Shown: piece after piece, positions 1-6,198 of the stretch | Layout: each line of letters begins with the position of its first letter | Position numbering within the stretch: the first letter of the stretch is position 1 | Assembly (NCBI GenBank): GCA_937139435.1 | Contig: CAKZPX010000065.1 | Location: 1-7,499, forward strand | Direction: 5' to 3' | Length of the DNA: 7,499 nt | DNA from: an uncultured bacterium | GTDB lineage: Bacteria; Hydrothermota; Tepidihabitantia; Tepidihabitantales; Tepidihabitantaceae | The notes under the pieces: generated by a model | The model's database searches: none | Told to the model about the DNA's origin: nothing | What the model saw: only the letters and a program-made list of their open reading frames with translations | Translations under genes and position numbers: made by a program

Positions 1-702
1 AAAGACGCCAGCGATGACCGGAAACTCCTCGGGGATTTTTGCCTCCTTTTCCACAATTGATGCAATAATAACTACTTCGTGTTCTTTCAGGCGGGTTGAA
101 CTTTCCTTTTTCATCGGGTCAAAGACGATGTGAAACTGGCGCACCAGCCGGCGGATGATCGTCCGGGGGTCGCTGTCAGTAAGAAATTCATAGGTTTCTG
201 GGAAGAGATAACCTTCGGCACTGGCAAAAGGGATGTTTAAGGAGCGGAGCAGGCTGGTGTCGGTGCAGGCGTTAAGAAAGGAGTCTGCGGGACAGATGCC
301 CTGTTTTTCCAGAAGTAGGGCGAGCTGTTTCATGGTGTAGCCTTCCGGAACGGTGACCATCAGCAGTGCCGGGATATCGCGGGTAATGGTCTTCAGAACT
401 GTGTGCGGGTCCGTGTTAGGGGCAAAGCGGTAGCGACCGGGCTGGATGCGGTTTTCATAGTTATAGAACCAGGCAAGGAACCGAAACATAAGAGTGGAAT
501 TGATGATATCATTCTGGCGCAGGCTTTCGGCGATGGCGGTGATGGACATTTCTGATGTGATATTGAGTGTCTTTTTCGGTCCAATGAGTACCGAAGGTAT
601 CTGTTCACCGCAGCCATGGGACAGGAGTAGCGACACACTCAGAAGACCGCAGGACAGCGTGACCAGAAATGCACACCTTAGTGTTCCTCGGTGTTTTTTC
701 AT
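1..702 (-). CDS. mltG: MltG/YceG endolytic murein transglycosylase (C-terminus cut by window edge)
   Basis: Inner-membrane lytic transglycosylase that cleaves nascent peptidoglycan strands within the chain and is thought to help end glycan elongation. The visible 234 codons run without a stop from ATG at 702 to the left window edge, so the gene continues outside. Residues 11-30 form a hydrophobic anchor or signal segment. The rest has the YceG-family blocks: QPGRYRF (87-93), PEGYTM (119-124), EGYLFPETY (163-171) and the ASIVEKE motif (214-220), which holds the family's catalytic glutamate; E218 is the likely one. The C-terminal part, usually about 100 more residues, is missing here. The start overlaps the ruvX stop as ATGA and has no clear Shine-Dalgarno sequence, which fits translational coupling to ruvX. 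Cys31 follows S-H-G, a poor lipobox, so a transmembrane anchor is more likely than a lipoprotein signal. Family assignment is confident. Confidence 0.93.
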   Translation of the reverse strand, partial: MKKHRGTLRCAFLVTLSCGLLSVSLLLSHGCGEQIPSVLIGPKKTLNITSEMSITAIAESLRQNDIINSTLMFRFLAWFYNYENRIQPGRYRFAPNTDPHTVLKTITRDIPALLMVTVPEGYTMKQLALLLEKQGICPADSFLNACTDTSLLRSLNIPFASAEGYLFPETYEFLTDSDPRTIIRRLVRQFHIVFDPMKKESSTRLKEHEVVIIASIVEKEAKIPEEFPVIAGVF

Positions 703-1163
703 AATTTCGGCGGGACGGTTCTGGTGCGGCGGATAAATTCCAGATAGTCTTTCAGGACAATGGTGGCGGCGATACGGTCCAGTGGCGAAGCCGGTGCTTG
801 CCGGTGCGGATGATAGCGGCGATAGGGACGACCGTATACCTCGGCATACACCTCTTCTGCCTGATTGGTGGAGAGGCGTTCATCAAAGAGTTCTACTGGC
901 AGATGGACCTTTTTTGCCAGTCGGGCGGCAAACGCCCGCACCTTTTCCGACCGGGTGCTGGGTTTGCCCGAGAGGCTCAAGGGTAAGCCAATAACAATCA
1001 GGTCAACATCATACTCTTTTATCAACCGGCTGATGGTGCTGCAAAGTTCCGTTTCCGAGTTGTGGGTAATGGTGGCCAGACTCTGGGCGATGGTTCTGGT
1101 TTCATCTGAGATGGCGACTCCGCTGCGGCGTTCACCGTAGTCAAGACAGAGGATCCGGGGCAT
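699..1163 (-). CDS. ruvX: RuvX/YqgF family RNase H-fold protein (putative pre-16S rRNA nuclease / Holliday junction resolvase)
   Basis: A 154-residue protein of the YqgF family. Members are implicated in 16S rRNA 5'-end maturation, and some in Holliday junction cleavage; the cellular role in this organism is inferred. Motifs seen: LDYGERRSGVA at 7-17 with acidic D8, GLP at 59-61, DERLST at 94-99, and LDRIAA at 128-133 with D129. These match the acidic sites of the RNase H fold. I chose ATG 1163 because the family begins directly at M-x-R-I-L-x-L-D-Y-G. The reading frame stays open upstream to 1316, but that would add 51 unlike residues and run through the promoter region into lysS. There is no Shine-Dalgarno sequence before the ATG, and a predicted promoter places the transcript start about two bases upstream. 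The stop overlaps the mltG start by ATGA. The segment between DERLST and the last Asp (about 105-127) is rich in Tyr, Arg and His and looks somewhat longer than in many relatives. Confidence 0.93.
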   Translation of the reverse strand: MPRILCLDYGERRSGVAISDETRTIAQSLATITHNSETELCSTISRLIKEYDVDLIVIGLPLSLSGKPSTRSEKVRAFAARLAKKVHLPVELFDERLSTNQAEEVYAEVYGRPYRRYHPHRQAPASPLDRIAATIVLKDYLEFIRRTRTVPPKL

Positions 1164-1171
1164 AGCAGGAA

Positions 1172-1200
1172 ATTTTATATCTGGATAAGCCCGCTGTCCA
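1172..1200 (-). promoter_or_regulatory. Predicted sigma-70-like promoter for ruvX-mltG
   Basis: Read on the minus strand, TGGACA (1200-1195) is one mismatch from the -35 consensus and TAAAAT (1177-1172) is one mismatch from the -10 consensus, with a 17-base spacer. Transcription would begin near 1165, about two bases before the ruvX ATG at 1163. This fits the absence of a Shine-Dalgarno sequence there. The call comes from sequence pattern only. Confidence 0.55.
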
Positions 1201-1213
1201 GTGGTGAACTGAA

Positions 1214-1241
1214 TTGACTTTATCAGAGTGGTGGATATAGT
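1214..1241 (+). promoter_or_regulatory. Predicted sigma-70-like promoter for the lysS operon
   Basis: TTGACT (1214-1219, one mismatch to the -35 consensus) and TATAGT (1236-1241, one mismatch to the -10 consensus) are separated by 16 bases. The expected start is about 1248, next to the ATG at 1250. The transcript would therefore be leaderless if 1250 is used, or have a leader of about 17 bases if ATG 1265 is used. It is the only promoter candidate I see for the six rightward genes. Confidence 0.55.
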
Positions 1242-1249
1242 TTTTGTCA

Positions 1250-2713
1250 ATGGAAGAAAAGAATATGCCCTCTCCTCAATCAGCAGGTTTTGAAGTCCGG
1301 CTGGAGAAACTGGCAAAGTTAAGAGAACAAGGCATTATGCCCTACGGCTATCGGTTTGAGCGCACCCATCGGGCAGCCGAGGTGCAGGAATGGTTTACTG
1401 AACTTACTGGAAAAGAGGTGCGGGTTGCCGGCAGGTTGATGACCAGGCGCCGGCACGGTAAGACCCAGTTCGCTCATATTCAGGATGATAGTGGCAGGGT
1501 GCAGCTCTATCTGCGTCAGGACACCTTAGGTCCGGAACCGTATGAGCGTCTGGAACTACTTGATATTGGCGATTTCCTGGGTGTCCGGGGTGAGGTTTTT
1601 AAAACCAGGACAGGCGAGGTTACGGTCAATGTCCTGGAATGGGTTTTGCTCGCCAAATCTCTCCGTCCCCTGCCCGAGAAATTTCACGGTTTAAGGGATG
1701 TGGAGGCGCGCTATCGTCAGCGTTACTTGGATATCATGGTTAACCCGGACTCCCGGCGGGTTTTCTTATTGCGTTCCCGGATTATCGGGTTGATCCGGCG
1801 GTTTCTTGATGCCCGGGGTTTTATTGAGGTGGAGACCCCGGTTCTTCAGCCGATATACGGTGGTGCGGCAGCACGACCTTTTCAGACCTTTTATAACGTG
1901 CTGGAGCAGGAGATGTTTCTGCGCATATCAGACGAGTTGTATTTAAAAAGGCTAATCGTGGGCGGGATAGAAAGGGTGTATGAAATTGGCAAGGACTTTC
2001 GCAACGAGGGGCTGGACCGTTTTCATAATCCGGAGTTTACTCAGATTGAGCTTTATCAGGCGTATGCTGATTACTCCGATATGATGGCGCTGGTAGAGGA
2101 GCTTTTCCGCTTCCTTGCCCTGGAGCTTTACGGAACAACCGAGATAGAGTTTGCCGGCAGGAGGATTGACTTTGCTAAACCCTGGCACAGGTTAAGGTTT
2201 ATTGAGGCGTTGAAGGAGAGGCTGGGCGTTGATCCACTGGAGTTGAGTGATAGCATGCTGGTAAAAGTGGCGGCAGGAAAGGGAATAGAGGTCCAACCCG
2301 GTACATCACGGGCAAAACTTCTGGACAAGTTGTTCAGCGATTTGATACAGGAAAAACTGATTGAGCCAACATTTGTTATTGACCACCCCAAGGAGACCAC
2401 ACCGCTGGCAAAACCCCATCGGCTTGACCCGAGACTGGTGGAACGGTTTGAACCGGTTGTCTGTGGTATGGAGGTTGGCAATGCATTCAGTGAGTTGAAC
2501 GACCCGATTGAGCAGCGCCAGCGGTTTGAGGATGCGGTGCGCCGTAATGAGGAGTTTGCCACCTTAGATGAGGATTACTGTCTGGCACTGGAATACGGCA
2601 TGCCACCGACCGGCGGACTGGGGCTTGGTATTGACCGGCTGGTGATGCTTTTCACCGATCAGAATTCGATTCGGGATGTAATTTTATTTCCCCAATTGAA
2701 AAAGGAGAAGTAG
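1250..2713 (+). CDS. lysS: Lysyl-tRNA synthetase, class II
   Basis: Cytoplasmic enzyme that charges tRNA(Lys) with lysine using ATP. From ATG 1250 it is 487 residues, close to the usual bacterial length of about 500. An N-terminal OB-fold anticodon-binding domain (about 57-135, including VRVAGRLMTRRRHGKTQFAH) is followed by the class II catalytic core. Motif 1 lies around GFIEVETPVLQ (190-200), motif 2 is FRNEGLDRFHNPEFT (250-264), and motif 3 is GLGLGIDRLVMLF (456-468). Signature blocks ELYLKRLIVGG (229-239) and NAFSELNDP (411-419) identify LysRS rather than AspRS or AsnRS. The start is uncertain: TTG 1244, ATG 1250 and ATG 1265 are in frame. ATG 1265 has a weak GGAAG upstream (1252-1256), while 1250 fits a leaderless transcript. 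It appears to be the first gene of the rightward operon, and its stop lies two bases before the lolC/E start. Confidence 0.97.
   Translation: MEEKNMPSPQSAGFEVRLEKLAKLREQGIMPYGYRFERTHRAAEVQEWFTELTGKEVRVAGRLMTRRRHGKTQFAHIQDDSGRVQLYLRQDTLGPEPYERLELLDIGDFLGVRGEVFKTRTGEVTVNVLEWVLLAKSLRPLPEKFHGLRDVEARYRQRYLDIMVNPDSRRVFLLRSRIIGLIRRFLDARGFIEVETPVLQPIYGGAAARPFQTFYNVLEQEMFLRISDELYLKRLIVGGIERVYEIGKDFRNEGLDRFHNPEFTQIELYQAYADYSDMMALVEELFRFLALELYGTTEIEFAGRRIDFAKPWHRLRFIEALKERLGVDPLELSDSMLVKVAAGKGIEVQPGTSRAKLLDKLFSDLIQEKLIEPTFVIDHPKETTPLAKPHRLDPRLVERFEPVVCGMEVGNAFSELNDPIEQRQRFEDAVRRNEEFATLDEDYCLALEYGMPPTGGLGLGIDRLVMLFTDQNSIRDVILFPQLKKEK
2701..2707 (+). promoter_or_regulatory. Ribosome binding site that fixes the GTG start of the LolC/E permease gene
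   Basis: AAAGGAG lies within the last lysS codons, eight bases before GTG 2716. It is the only good Shine-Dalgarno near the permease start. It supports GTG over TTG 2785, which has none, even though TTG 2785 better matches the usual family N-terminus. Confidence 0.7.
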
Positions 2714-2715
2714 TT

Positions 2716-4005
2716 GTGGCGCAGTCCCGGGAAGAGGGAGATATACTGTTTGTTCCCGGCGCCGGCTGCTCCTGGACCAGTCGGTTGAGTTTTGAGTTTT
2801 TTGTTGCCCGGCGCTATCTGCGGGGACGGGGGCGCAGGTTTTTCTCGGGCACAGCGGCAATTCCTACTGGTGGAGTTTTTATCGGGGTGGCGGCAATTAT
2901 CATTGTCCTTTCGGTGCAGAATGGTTTTCACAAAGAGTTGCGTGACCGTATCCTCGGCGCCTCACCCCATATTGTTGTCTCCCAGTTTGGCTACCGACCG
3001 ATTGACTATGCCGGAGAGGCAGACACGCTCGTCAGTAAAATTCGCTCGGTCCCTGGTGTGGTACAGGTAGCACCCTTTCTCTATTCCAAGATTCTGATGC
3101 GTGCCGGAGCGATGGTTGAGGGTGGTGTGGTGCGGGGTGTTGACCCGCGACTGGAAGCAGAGTTGACCGACCTGAAGACAGCAATCATTGATGGTGAGTT
3201 TTCTTTTGACTCTGCCGGAGTGGTTATCGGGGTAGAACTGGCGCGCTCACTGGGGCTTTTCGTCGGTGACCGGCTGGTTCTCGCCTCGCCGTTTTCCGGT
3301 ACCGGCACACCGTTAGGCTATCTGCCACGCACCCGTTCCTTCCGGGTAAACGGGATATTTGATGCTGGGATGTATGAGTATAATGCCAGTTTTGTATTTG
3401 TCGGGCTTAAGGAACTGCAGGATTTTCTCGGCATGCCGGGCAAGATAAATGGCTATGAGGTACGGGTGACCGATGTTGACAATGCCGGTCGGGTTGCCCG
3501 GCACATTGTTCAGAAGCTGGGTATGCCCTTTCGGGCGGTGGACTGGATTACCCAGAATCGCAACCTGTTTACCGCCCTGCGTCTGGAAAAGGTTGTTACG
3601 TTTATCGTCCTGGTTTTGATTGTCCTGGTGGCGGCTTTTAACATCGTCGGAATGCTGACGATGATGGTGATCAGGAAGACAAGGGAGATTGGTATCTTAA
3701 AGACAATCGGGGCAAGATCTGGTAGCATTACCCGGATATTTATGCTTACCGGTCTCTCAATTGGTGTGGTCGGCACCGCTGGTGGTGCGCTTTTTGGTTT
3801 TATTGTTTCCTGGCTCCTTAACCGGTATCGGTTCGTGACCCTGCCCGGTGATGTGTACTTTATCAAGAACCTGCCGGTGCAGATGCAGGGGCAGGATTTT
3901 CTTGTTGTCTGCCTTTCTGCCCTGGTGATCACATTTGCCGCCACAATTTACCCGGCTTATCGGGCAGCAAAACTCCAGCCGGTGGAGGCGATAAGGTATG
4001 AATGA
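2716..4005 (+). CDS. lolC: LolC/LolE-family lipoprotein-releasing ABC transporter permease
   Basis: Inner-membrane permease that, with the ATPase LolD, extracts mature lipoproteins from the inner membrane and passes them to a periplasmic carrier for the outer membrane. The 429 residues have the classic layout: cytoplasmic SFEFFVARRYLRGRGRRF (25-42), TM1 about 50-68, a large periplasmic domain about 69-292 containing ELRDRILGASPHIV and GMYEYNASFVF, then an FtsX-type C-terminal domain with TM2 about 293-318, TM3 about 341-367 and TM4 about 394-414. KTREIGILKTIGA (321-333) and the end YPAYRAAKLQPVEAIRYE (412-429) are typical. The chosen GTG start has a strong Shine-Dalgarno; it adds 23 residues before the usual family start at position 24. 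The C-terminal end overlaps lolD by 8 bases. LolC and LolE cannot be told apart by eye, and only one such permease is seen, so it may act as a homodimer or pair with a LolE encoded elsewhere. Confidence 0.93.
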   Translation: MAQSREEGDILFVPGAGCSWTSRLSFEFFVARRYLRGRGRRFFSGTAAIPTGGVFIGVAAIIIVLSVQNGFHKELRDRILGASPHIVVSQFGYRPIDYAGEADTLVSKIRSVPGVVQVAPFLYSKILMRAGAMVEGGVVRGVDPRLEAELTDLKTAIIDGEFSFDSAGVVIGVELARSLGLFVGDRLVLASPFSGTGTPLGYLPRTRSFRVNGIFDAGMYEYNASFVFVGLKELQDFLGMPGKINGYEVRVTDVDNAGRVARHIVQKLGMPFRAVDWITQNRNLFTALRLEKVVTFIVLVLIVLVAAFNIVGMLTMMVIRKTREIGILKTIGARSGSITRIFMLTGLSIGVVGTAGGALFGFIVSWLLNRYRFVTLPGDVYFIKNLPVQMQGQDFLVVCLSALVITFAATIYPAYRAAKLQPVEAIRYE

Positions 4006-4681
4006 GGTGGTGCTTCAGGCGGAGGGGATCTGGCGCAGTTTTAAGAGCGGTCCGGAAAAACTGGAGGTGTTAAAAGGTGTTGAATTGACGGTGCGGCGCG
4101 GGGAACTGGTGGCAATTGTCGGTCCATCAGGCTCGGGAAAGTCAACACTTCTGCACATCCTGGGTGGTCTTGACCGTCCTGACCAGGGGCGGGTCATTCT
4201 TGATTCCTGTGACATTTTTCGCTATCCTGAAGAGCGGTTGCCGGAACTCCGCAATCAGAAGGTGGGGTTTGTATTTCAGTTTCACCATCTCCTTGCGGAG
4301 TTTACGGTGCTGGAGAATGTTGCCCTGCCACTTTTGATTGCCGGTCGGGCGCGCAACCGGGCACTGGTTCAGGCAGAGGCGGTGCTGGACGAAATCGGGT
4401 TCACAACGCGATTAAGACATCGTCCGGCAGAACTTTCCGGCGGTGAGCGGGCGCTGGTCGCAGTGGCAAGGGCGCTGGCAAAATCGCCGGTGGTAGTTCT
4501 GGCGGATGAACCAACCGGCAACCTGGATAACAGAACCGCAAGCGGTTTGATGGAGTTATTGGTGCAGTTAAAAGAAAAAGGCAGAACGATCGTCCTGGTA
4601 ACCCATAATGAGACTATCGCCCGGCAGGCAGGACGGAGATTGGTGCTGAGTGATGGGAGGTTAAAGGATGAAGATGTGTGA
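3998..4681 (+). CDS. lolD: LolD lipoprotein-releasing ABC transporter ATPase
   Basis: Cytoplasmic ATP-hydrolysing subunit that powers lipoprotein release by the neighbouring permease. At 227 residues it has the usual LolD/MacB size. Walker A is GPSGSGKST (42-50), the Q-loop glutamine is Q94 in FVFQFHHLLAEFT, the signature is LSGGE (146-150), Walker B is VVVLADEP (165-172) with catalytic E171, the D-loop is GNLDN (174-178), and the switch histidine is H203 in VTHNE. FQFHHLL in the Q-loop region is typical of LolD. The residues after the signature read RALVAVARAL, where relatives usually have QQR or RQR before VAxARAL. GGAGG at 3984-3988, nine bases upstream and inside the permease gene, supports ATG 3998. 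The 8-base overlap with the permease gene suggests coupled translation. The 3' end overlaps mcsA by 14 bases. Confidence 0.95.
   Translation: MNEVVLQAEGIWRSFKSGPEKLEVLKGVELTVRRGELVAIVGPSGSGKSTLLHILGGLDRPDQGRVILDSCDIFRYPEERLPELRNQKVGFVFQFHHLLAEFTVLENVALPLLIAGRARNRALVQAEAVLDEIGFTTRLRHRPAELSGGERALVAVARALAKSPVVVLADEPTGNLDNRTASGLMELLVQLKEKGRTIVLVTHNETIARQAGRRLVLSDGRLKDEDV
4655..4660 (+). promoter_or_regulatory. Ribosome binding site deciding the mcsA start
   Basis: GGGAGG inside the lolD 3' end lies seven bases before ATG 4668 but 13 bases before the in-frame ATG 4674, so the upstream ATG is preferred. Confidence 0.65.
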
Positions 4682-5165
4682 CATTTGCGGAAAAAACGAG
4701 GCAACCCTGAAGGTCCGACAAATGGACAAAGAGGGCAGGGCAACCGAGTTGAATGTCTGTGCCGAGTGTGCGCGCCAGCGGGGGTTGAGCGGTGTCGAGG
4801 AGATTAAGAGCGATTCCGGCGCGGTGCTGGCAGAGTTGCGTTCCAAAATTGAAAAACAGGACAAAGAGATTGTGTGCGTCCGGTGTGGGATGAGTTTTGC
4901 TGAATTCAAGCGCGCGGGCAGGCTGGGCTGTGCCGAATGCTATCGGGCATTCCACCAGCAGTTACAACCGATACTCCGGCGCCTGCACGGTGCGGTTCAG
5001 CATGTTGGACGGACCGTGCAACAGGGCAGAAAACGGGCGCAGGAACGGCTGGAGGTACAGCGACTGCGGGTCGAGTTAGAGAAGGCGATCAAGGCGGAGG
5101 ATTACGAGCGAGCAGCAGCGCTGCGCGACCGTTTGAAAAAGGCAGGAGATGAAACTGGTACCTGA
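4668..5165 (+). CDS. mcsA: McsA-like zinc-finger activator of the arginine kinase, with C-terminal UVR motif
   Basis: Small cytoplasmic partner of McsB; in Bacillus, McsA activates the McsB protein-arginine kinase and its zinc sites respond to stress. This protein has 165 residues against about 185 in B. subtilis. Four CxxC pairs (C4/C7, C31/C34, C70/C73, C88/C91) form two four-cysteine zinc sites. They are followed by LHGAVQHVGR (106-115), resembling the conserved H-x-G block of McsA proteins. The C-terminal segment (about 134-160, VELEKAIKAEDYERAAALRD) is a UvrB/UvrC-type UVR coiled-coil motif. The start overlaps lolD by 14 bases, and the end overlaps mcsB by 17 bases. The adjacent mcsB makes the McsA role much more likely than that of a stand-alone UVR-domain protein. 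No ctsR or clpC lies beside it, unlike in Firmicutes. Confidence 0.88.
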   Translation: MKMCDICGKNEATLKVRQMDKEGRATELNVCAECARQRGLSGVEEIKSDSGAVLAELRSKIEKQDKEIVCVRCGMSFAEFKRAGRLGCAECYRAFHQQLQPILRRLHGAVQHVGRTVQQGRKRAQERLEVQRLRVELEKAIKAEDYERAAALRDRLKKAGDETGT

Positions 5166-6192
5166 AAAGGTCGGTGCCTGGCTTCTGGGCACCGGTCCGG
5201 ATTCTGAGTTTGTTATTTCCACCCGGGTGCGTTTTGCCCGTAACCTTGCCGAGGTGCCGTTTTCACCCCGGATGAAGCCAGCAGATGGTGAACTGGTGGT
5301 GGAGACGGTGCGCTGGGCGCTGGCCGATTCCGGTTATTTAAATCAGGGGCAACTTTTTACCGACGGGATGCTTTCCGAACCCGATGGTTTTTATTTTGTG
5401 GAAAGGCACCTCGCCTCACCCGATTTCATTACTCAGAAGAACCGGAAAGGGCTTTATGTGTCTGATGACGAGACCATTAGTCTGATGGTGAATGAGGAAG
5501 ACCATATCCGCTTTCAGGCGCTGGCATCAGGTTTTGACTTTGCCACTGCCTTCAGCAAGGCATCGGCGCTGGATGAGAAGTTAGAAGGTCAGCTCTCCTA
5601 TGCCTTTTCGCCGGAACTGGGTTTTTTAACCGCCTGCCCGACCAATGTCGGCACCGCAATGCGGGCATCGGTTCTGCTCCATCTGCCGGCGCTGGTGCTT
5701 ACCAGAGAGATTGAGAAGGTTTTACGGGGTGCCTATGCAATCGGACTGCTGGTTCGTGGTATCTATGGTGAAGGCAGTGAGACGCGGGGTAACCTGTTTC
5801 AGGTTTCCAATCGCAAGACACTGGGGCAGTCAGAAGCGGAGATAATTGAGGTTTTGACCAGCACCTGTCGCCAGATAATAGATTATGAACACAAGGCAAG
5901 ACAGTTCCTTATGCACAACCTGCGGGTGGAGGTGGAGGATAAGGTGTTTCGTTCCCTCGGGTTGTTGCGCGGGGCGCGGATTATCTCTTCGGAAGAGGCG
6001 ACCAATCTCCTGGCGACGGTGCGACTGGGTGTGGCGCTCGGGATTATAAATGAGTTAAAGATAGCCGAGGTTTCCCAACTTTTGGTGCTGGTTCGTCCGG
6101 CAAACCTGCAGGCTATCCTTGGTGAAAAGATGGATGCGGCAGAGCGGGATGAGCGCCGGGCAACGTTTATCCGGCAGAAGTTGGTGCGGTAG
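5149..6192 (+). CDS. mcsB: McsB protein-arginine kinase (phosphagen-kinase family)
   Basis: Transfers phosphate from ATP to arginine side chains of proteins; in Firmicutes the phosphoarginine mark sends proteins to ClpCP for degradation. The 347 residues compare with about 360 in B. subtilis. Family motifs are complete: STRVRFARN (24-32), catalytic NEEDH (115-119), TACPTNVGTAMRASVLLHLP (161-180) with active-site Cys163, RGIYGEGS (203-210), and GNLFQVSN (214-221). The C-terminal RDERRA (333-338) matches the RDxxRA motif that binds phosphoarginine allosterically in McsB, which separates it from ordinary creatine or arginine kinases. It also lacks the N-terminal helical domain of those kinases. 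It overlaps mcsA by 17 bases, fitting a kinase-activator pair. An AGGAG (5144-5148) directly abuts the ATG, too close for normal use, so start selection may depend on coupling or on the weaker AAGG at 5139-5142. Targets in this organism are unknown. Confidence 0.95.
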   Translation: MKLVPEKVGAWLLGTGPDSEFVISTRVRFARNLAEVPFSPRMKPADGELVVETVRWALADSGYLNQGQLFTDGMLSEPDGFYFVERHLASPDFITQKNRKGLYVSDDETISLMVNEEDHIRFQALASGFDFATAFSKASALDEKLEGQLSYAFSPELGFLTACPTNVGTAMRASVLLHLPALVLTREIEKVLRGAYAIGLLVRGIYGEGSETRGNLFQVSNRKTLGQSEAEIIEVLTSTCRQIIDYEHKARQFLMHNLRVEVEDKVFRSLGLLRGARIISSEEATNLLATVRLGVALGIINELKIAEVSQLLVLVRPANLQAILGEKMDAAERDERRATFIRQKLVR

Positions 6193-6198
6193 GTTTTT

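Noticed and set aside
1226..1250. Second leftward promoter with TTGACA at 1250-1245
   Set aside because: The -35 matches consensus, but no acceptable -10 hexamer lies 16-18 bases downstream; the nearest (TGATAA) is at 19 and poor.
1213..1251. ATTGAC/GTCAAT six-base inverted repeat spanning the lysS promoter, possibly an operator
   Set aside because: Arms of six bases with a 27-base gap are expected about once by chance in a region this size, and the arms do not extend. It is not a tandem CtsR-type site either.
1164..1316. N-terminal extension of RuvX by 51 residues to a start at 1316
   Set aside because: The added residues do not resemble the family, they would run through the predicted promoter and into lysS, and the family begins at the MPRILCLDYG start at 1163.
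2128..2562. Minus-strand open frame of 144 residues inside lysS
   Set aside because: Antisense shadow of a clear LysRS coding region, with Ser-rich low-complexity translation and no recognisable motif.
3510..3944. Minus-strand open frame of 144 residues inside the LolC/E permease gene
   Set aside because: Antisense to the FtsX domain; no ribosome site and a Thr/Arg/Ile-rich composition that mirrors the hydrophobic sense codons.
6193..6198. Possible terminator between mcsB and selA (T-run at 6194-6198)
   Set aside because: Only five T residues with no preceding hairpin, and the next gene starts immediately.
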